In this document: piece after piece, positions 4,082-6,824 of the stretch
Numbering within the stretch: position 1 is the first letter of the stretch
Layout of the letters: each line of letters begins with the position of its first letter
NCBI GenBank assembly: GCA_934615635.1
Contig: CAKTTT010000130.1
Span: 1 to 6,824 of the forward strand
From: an uncultured Eubacteriales bacterium
GTDB taxonomy: Bacteria; Bacillota; Clostridia; Oscillospirales; Acutalibacteraceae
DNA: 6,824 bases
Reading direction: 5' to 3'
The notes under the pieces: model-generated
What the model was told of the DNA's origin: nothing
Seen by the model: the letters and a program-made list of their open reading frames with translations, nothing else
The model's database searches: none
Position numbers and translations under genes: made by a program

Positions 4082-6358
4082 TTATTGGGCGGATATGACC
4101 AGGCCGCCCGCCGCATCGGCGGATAGAGCCATCATCCGCAGGGGCGCATCGCAGTGCTCCACGATCAGGGTGGCGATCCTGTCCTCCACTTCCCGCCGTA
4201 CCGCTCCCCGCAGATCCCGGGCGCCCCGCTTGCCGCCGTAAGCCTTCTCCGCCAGCGCGGCGGCGGCCTCCGGCGTCCAACTAAAGGCGATGCCTCTCTC
4301 GGACAACGGCTGTACCAGCTCCTCCAGCATAAGTCCGGCAATGCGGGCGTAATCCTCCTTGGTCAAAGGGCGGAAATAAACGATTTCATCCACCCGACTG
4401 ATGAACTCAGGCCGCAGGAAATCCCGGAGAGCCTTGGCGGCCTTATCCTTGGATGCCTCCGCATCCGATTTTCCGAAGCCCATCAGATTTTCCCGGAACT
4501 GACTGCCGGCGTTGGAGGTCATGACGATGACGGTGTTTTCAAAATTCACCACGCGGCCGTGGGCGTCAGTCACCCGCCCCTCGTCCAGGATCTGCAGCAG
4601 GATATTCAGCACATCCGGGTGGGCCTTCTCGATCTCGTCGAACAGCAGCACGGAATAGGGCTTGCGCCGTACCTTTTCTGTCAACTGCCCCGCCTCGTCA
4701 TAGCCGACATACCCCGGAGGGGAACCGATGATCCGGGATACCGCGTGCTTTTCCATAAACTCGGACATATCCAGCCGGATCAGGGTTTCCGGCGTATCGA
4801 ACAGCTCCGCGGCCAAGACCTTTACCAGCTCCGTCTTGCCCACGCCGGTGGGCCCGACGAAAATGAAGGAAGCGGGGCGGCGGCGGGGGCTGATCTGCAC
4901 CCGGCTGCGGCGGATAGCGGCGGAAACCAGCTCCACCGCCTCGTCCTGCCCAATGATCTTCTCCTTGATCCGGTCCTCCATCTTTGCCAGCTTGGACAGT
5001 TCGCTCTCCTGCACCTTGGAAGCGGGAATCCCTGTCCACAGCTCGATGACCTTGGCCAGATCCTCCTCCGTCACCGGCGCCTCGGTGGCCGCAGGGCGGA
5101 GCTGATCCGCTTCCTGCTCCACCTTCAGCAGCTCCGCCCGGGTATTGGCCAGCTTTTCGTAATCGATGCTCTCCTGGGACATTTCCCCCTCTTCATCCTG
5201 CTTGAGGGCCTGAACCCGGCGCTGCAGCTCCGCGTAGCGGTCGGCATCGCGGTTTTTCAGCGCGGCGGCGGCGCAGGCCTCGTCCAACAGGTCGATGGCC
5301 TTATCCGGCAGAAAACGGTCGGTGATATACCGCTCGGAGAGCACTACCGCCCGGCGGATCAGAGGATCCGACACCCGGACACCGTGGTAGGCTTCGTAAT
5401 AGCCCTTCACGCCCGCCAGCATGGCCACCGTGTCGTCCACCGAGGGCTCCTCCACCGTCACCGGCTGGAACCGCCGTTCCAGCGCGGCGTCCTTTTCGAT
5501 ATGCTTGCGGTATTCATTGAAGGTGGTGGCGCCGATAACCTGTATTTCTCCCCTGGAAAGCGCCGGTTTGAGGATATTGGCGGCGGACATACTGCCCTCC
5601 GCATCCCCCGTTCCCACCAGATTGTGAACCTCATCGATGAACAGGATGATGTTTCCCTCCGCCTTCACCTCATCCACCAGCCCCTTGATGCGGCTTTCAA
5701 ACTGGCCGCGGAACTGGGTCCCCGCCACCAGGGCGGTCAGATCCAGCAGATGGATTTCCTTGTCCAGCAGCCGAGGCGGCACATCCCCCGCGGCTATGCG
5801 CAGGGCCAGCCCCTCGGCGATGGCCGTTTTTCCCACCCCCGGCTCGCCGATGAGGCAGGGATTATTTTTGGTGCGTCGGGAGAGAATCTGCACCACCCGG
5901 TAAATCTCCCGTTCCCGGCCGATGATCCGGTCTATGCTTCCCTCTCTGGCCCGTTTGGTAAGGTCGGAACAATACAGATTGAGAAACTTTCGTTTTTTCT
6001 CCTTCTTTTTCTGCTCCGCCGCAGCTTTGTCCTTGTCCTTCTCCTGGGAGGGAGAATCAGTCTTCCCGCCCATCTCCCCAAACAAATTCTGCAAAAAGGG
6101 GAAGGTGGCGGCGCCTCCGGGCTCGAAGTTCTCGTCCTCGCCTTCTTCCCCACTCAGATTCATCAGCTCGCCCAGCTGCTGATCCATCTGCTCCATATCG
6201 TCATCGGAGATACCGAATTTGTCCAGCAGATCCCCCACCGGCTTGATCCCCAGCTCCTTGGCGCAAAGCAGGCACAAACCGTCGTTGATGGTTTTCTCCC
6301 CCTCCATCCGGGTGATGAAAACGACCGCCGGCCGCTTTTTGCAACGCGAACAGACCAT
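4082..6358 (-). CDS. ClpE-like ATP-dependent Clp protease ATP-binding subunit
   Basis: This 758-aa Hsp100 AAA+ unfoldase should thread proteins into the ClpP peptidase in the cytosol. The N-terminal zinc domain has C3-x2-C6 and C29-x2-C32, as in ClpE, and there is no double Clp-N repeat of the ClpC/ClpA type. An acidic and then Lys/Glu-rich linker (about 50-125) follows. AAA1 has Walker A GEPGVGKT (171-178), Walker B ILFIDE (238-243), pore loop GTQFRGQFE (213-221) and arginines R296/R297. A short coiled-coil middle domain covers about 370-425. AAA2 has Walker A GPTGVGKT (502-509), pore loop GYVG (549-552) and Walker B VLLFDE (570-575). MGF (626-628) fits the (I/L/V/M)GF loop that docks on ClpP. 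The start is ATG 6358, with AGGAGG 6 nt upstream; TTG 6364 touches that motif. It lies 17 nt after the phosphatidyltransferase gene. No CtsR-like heptad operator is visible in the short gap, so heat control, if any, acts further upstream. Confidence 0.95.
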   Translation of the reverse strand: MVCSRCKKRPAVVFITRMEGEKTINDGLCLLCAKELGIKPVGDLLDKFGISDDDMEQMDQQLGELMNLSGEEGEDENFEPGGAATFPFLQNLFGEMGGKTDSPSQEKDKDKAAAEQKKKEKKRKFLNLYCSDLTKRAREGSIDRIIGREREIYRVVQILSRRTKNNPCLIGEPGVGKTAIAEGLALRIAAGDVPPRLLDKEIHLLDLTALVAGTQFRGQFESRIKGLVDEVKAEGNIILFIDEVHNLVGTGDAEGSMSAANILKPALSRGEIQVIGATTFNEYRKHIEKDAALERRFQPVTVEEPSVDDTVAMLAGVKGYYEAYHGVRVSDPLIRRAVVLSERYITDRFLPDKAIDLLDEACAAAALKNRDADRYAELQRRVQALKQDEEGEMSQESIDYEKLANTRAELLKVEQEADQLRPAATEAPVTEEDLAKVIELWTGIPASKVQESELSKLAKMEDRIKEKIIGQDEAVELVSAAIRRSRVQISPRRRPASFIFVGPTGVGKTELVKVLAAELFDTPETLIRLDMSEFMEKHAVSRIIGSPPGYVGYDEAGQLTEKVRRKPYSVLLFDEIEKAHPDVLNILLQILDEGRVTDAHGRVVNFENTVIVMTSNAGSQFRENLMGFGKSDAEASKDKAAKALRDFLRPEFISRVDEIVYFRPLTKEDYARIAGLMLEELVQPLSERGIAFSWTPEAAAALAEKAYGGKRGARDLRGAVRREVEDRIATLIVEHCDAPLRMMALSADAAGGLVISAQ

Positions 6359-6364
6359 GTGCAA

Positions 6365-6370
6365 CCTCCT
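6365..6370 (-). promoter_or_regulatory. Ribosome binding site deciding the ClpE-like start
   Basis: A consensus AGGAGG on the - strand is followed by TTGCAC and then ATG 6358, a 6-nt spacing. It rules out the in-frame TTG at 6364, which directly follows the motif. Confidence 0.85.
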
Positions 6371-6375
6371 GTCGG

Positions 6376-6824
6376 TCAGGCCGATTTCGAATCCTTTTGC
6401 GAATCGGCCGCCGTAATTTCTCCGTCAGTACCGGCGGGCATAGCTTTTTTAATGCCGAAAAACAAGCGGATATATTGGACAAAGGAAAACAGCATAAGGA
6501 CGATCACCAGCGCGATCAGCGTCACCCGCAGGGGGAAGGGCATGTTCGGCAGCAGCACGATCAAGGCCATAACGCCGTAAAAAACGAAGGTGGAAACCTT
6601 GCCGTACCACTTGGCTCCGTGGACCGCCGCCCCTTTTTTCAGCAGGAAGATCCCCCCCAACCCCTGGATCAGCTCCTTGAGAAAGCAGATCACCACCAGG
6701 GGAATCAGCTCCCGGAAACGCATCGCCAGGCAGATCACCACCACTACCTGGGTGATCTTATCCGCCAACGGGTCCAGCATTTTGCCCAGATCGGAAATCT
6801 GGTTGAAATGGCGGGCGATGAGAC
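6376..6824 (-). CDS. CDP-alcohol phosphatidyltransferase family protein (5' end outside window)
   Basis: This is the C-terminal part, about 149 residues, of an integral membrane enzyme that transfers a phosphatidyl group from a CDP-linked donor to an alcohol in phospholipid synthesis. The family signature DG-x2-AR-x8-G-x3-D-x3-D is visible from the last two bases of its Gly codon (GT at the window edge) onward. It continues LIAR, eight residues HFNQISDL, then GKMLDPLAD, so both final metal-binding aspartates are present. Four hydrophobic stretches follow (within ITQVVVVICLA, ELIPLVVICFL, TFVFYGVMALIVLL and LIALVIVLMLFSF), then a polar tail ending DSQKDSKSA. The middle segment KKGAAVHGAKWYGKVSTF resembles clostridial relatives more than classic PgsA, so phosphatidylglycerophosphate synthase is possible but unproven. 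The stop is 17 nt before the ClpE-like gene. Confidence 0.9.
   Translation of the reverse strand, partial: LIARHFNQISDLGKMLDPLADKITQVVVVICLAMRFRELIPLVVICFLKELIQGLGGIFLLKKGAAVHGAKWYGKVSTFVFYGVMALIVLLPNMPFPLRVTLIALVIVLMLFSFVQYIRLFFGIKKAMPAGTDGEITAADSQKDSKSA

Noticed and set aside
4154..6580. An 808-codon + strand open frame, longer than the real gene it covers
   Set aside because: It is antisense to the ClpE-like gene. The product is His/Gln/Leu/Arg-rich with no recognisable domain, while the - strand shows a full set of AAA+ motifs. It arises from GC-rich third positions removing stop codons on the other strand.

Overview
The window looks like a chromosomal segment of a GC-rich member of the Clostridia, probably of the Oscillospiraceae/Ruminococcaceae kind (inference). 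The clues are a ClpE-type Clp ATPase with an N-terminal four-cysteine zinc domain, a clostridial-style CDF transporter beginning MTRFLIRRFI, Shine-Dalgarno sequences of the AGGAGG type, a tRNA with an encoded CCA end, and strong G/C preference at third codon positions. That preference also creates very long but meaningless antisense frames.

Layout. Positions 1-76 hold a complete tRNA-Thr(GGT) on the + strand, followed by a strong intrinsic terminator. The last part of the tRNA plus this terminator (53 bp) is repeated perfectly 93 bp downstream. The two copies are separated by scrambled T-arm fragments, and a third GTTAACAG follows the second copy. This looks like the scar of recombination or integration at the tRNA 3' end. 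Positions 206-455 hold only one weak small reading frame (232-441, +). Everything else lies on the - strand.

Read in the direction of transcription (high to low coordinates), the - strand starts with a CDP-alcohol phosphatidyltransferase cut by the window edge (6824-6376). Seventeen bases later comes a ClpE-like AAA+ unfoldase (6358-4082), ended by a hairpin terminator at 4070-4029. A new promoter (-35 at 3994-3989, -10 at 3971-3966) then drives a four-gene operon: NUDIX hydrolase, Cof-type HAD phosphatase, CDF metal exporter, and RimK-like ATP-grasp ligase. The first two overlap by 4 nt (TTGA); the later gaps are 46 and 19 nt. No convincing terminator follows the last gene. The duplicated tRNA terminators carry T-rich runs on both strands, so they could also stop this operon.

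The four-gene operon combines two small-molecule hydrolases of the 'house-cleaning' kind, a divalent-cation exporter and a peptide-bond-type ligase. Their shared role cannot be read from sequence. The membrane lipid enzyme and the Clp ATPase appear co-transcribed. No undescribed system with a clear signature is visible. The most notable non-genic structure is the rearranged tRNA-Thr 3' region.
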